This document shows positions 63,685 to 64,000 of a stretch of DNA of 64,000 nucleotides, in pieces. Source of the DNA: Bradyrhizobium sp. BR13661 (GTDB lineage: Bacteria > Pseudomonadota > Alphaproteobacteria > Rhizobiales > Xanthobacteraceae); contig NZ_JARXWB010000016.1 of the NCBI RefSeq assembly GCF_029892425.1, positions 62,001 to 126,000 on the forward strand, in the 5' to 3' direction. Below the pieces are notes generated by a model. It had not been told where the DNA came from. It saw only the letters and a list, made by a program, of their open reading frames with translations, and ran no database searches. The translations under genes were made by a program, and so were the position numbers. The first letter of the stretch is position 1; every line of letters begins with the position of its first letter.

Positions 63685-64000
63685 ATGGCGAAAGCGAGCA
63701 AGAAGAAAAGCAAGAAGGCCAAAAAGGCCAAGAAGGTTGTAGCGGCGAAGAAGGCGACGAAGAAGAAGGCGGCCAAGAAGAAGGCGGCCAAGAAGTCAGC
63801 AAAGAAGGCCGCGAAGAAATCGGCCAAGAAGGCTGCACCGAAGAAGGTCGCCAAGAAGGCCAAGAAGGCTGCGGCAAAGAAAGCGGCGCCGAAGACAGCC
63901 GCAAAGAAAGCAGCACCGAAGAAGGCGAAGGCAGCTCCCGCGCCGAAGCCGGCGGCTCCAATAGCGGCGCCGGCCCCCGAGCCCGCTGCCGAGACAAGCT
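63685..64000 (+). CDS. Lysine/alanine-rich histone H1-like protein (3' end beyond window)
   Basis: The frame starts at ATG 63685 with AGGAGG six bases before it and runs open to the window end (105 codons). It is almost entirely KKAAKK-type repeats with an Ala/Pro-rich later part (APAPKPAAPIAAP). Such histone H1-like or HupB-tail-like proteins bind DNA non-specifically and compact the nucleoid. The gene follows glcF by 70 bases. The real C-terminus is unseen. Confidence 0.85.
   Translation, partial: MAKASKKKSKKAKKAKKVVAAKKATKKKAAKKKAAKKSAKKAAKKSAKKAAPKKVAKKAKKAAAKKAAPKTAAKKAAPKKAKAAPAPKPAAPIAAPAPEPAAETS

Noticed and set aside
63404..63997. 197-codon minus-strand Ser/Pro-rich frame
   Set aside because: Antisense of the lysine-repeat gene and glcF end; low-complexity shadow.
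1..64000. rRNA, tRNA, integrase or transposase genes
   Set aside because: None recognised on either strand in any region, including both edges of the low-GC block.

Overview
The window looks like chromosomal DNA of a high-GC alphaproteobacterium of the Rhizobiales, most likely Bradyrhizobium or a close relative. The reasons are the GC-rich codon use, the dense set of LysR-regulated catabolic genes, a fused indolepyruvate ferredoxin oxidoreductase, a zinc-ligand-free ribosomal protein L36, DUF6894-type small proteins, and the long palindromic intergenic repeats at 240-343 and 33472-33557. No rRNA, tRNA, CRISPR array, transposase or integrase was seen.

Layout. 1-9800: the end of a class IV aminotransferase; a HlyD/DHA2 efflux operon with an AhpD-like gene, opposed by a LysR regulator; an amidase; and a large 2-oxoacid:ferredoxin oxidoreductase. 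9.8-15.7 kb: an Lrp/AsnC regulator with strong operator-like palindromes, a small secreted protein and a membrane protein, a second LysR, and a three-gene minus-strand catabolic group (Ldh-type dehydrogenase, flavin monooxygenase, FAH-family hydrolase). 15.9-20.0 kb: one 1390-aa c-di-GMP protein with five GAF repeats followed by GGDEF and EAL domains. 20-31.6 kb: an exopolysaccharide or surface-glycan locus (galE, WecG/TagA-type transferase, ExoP-like Wzz/BY-kinase, methyltransferase, three glycosyltransferases, O-antigen-ligase-like polymerase, GNAT-fold protein). 31.7-46.3 kb: mixed housekeeping and accessory genes (PCMT-like methyltransferase, pirin-wrbA with LysR, Bug receptor, class III cyclase, YbaK, HAD dehalogenase, S21, cold-shock protein, esterase, acyltransferase, MerR with its target alcohol dehydrogenase). 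46.38-53.4 kb: a two-gene block of visibly lower GC whose main product is a 2094-aa STAND ATPase with an N-terminal nuclease-like domain, a candidate Avs-type anti-phage system. 53.5-64 kb: amidohydrolase, rpmJ, TPR and small secreted proteins, alpha/beta hydrolases, cytochrome c, the glycolate oxidase genes glcD and glcE-glcF split by two unrelated genes, and the start of a histone-H1-like lysine-rich protein cut by the window edge.

How the genes fit together. Several regulators sit divergent to their probable targets: LysR (3900) with the efflux operon, Lrp (9931) with the oxidoreductase, LysR (34384) with pirin-wrbA, and MerR (45975) with the dehydrogenase. The MerR pair shows the 19-bp promoter spacer containing a palindrome that is typical of MerR control. 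The candidate defence block is the most unusual part: a reduced-GC insertion between two ordinary metabolic genes. The huge ATPase is followed by a gene whose start overlaps the ATPase stop.
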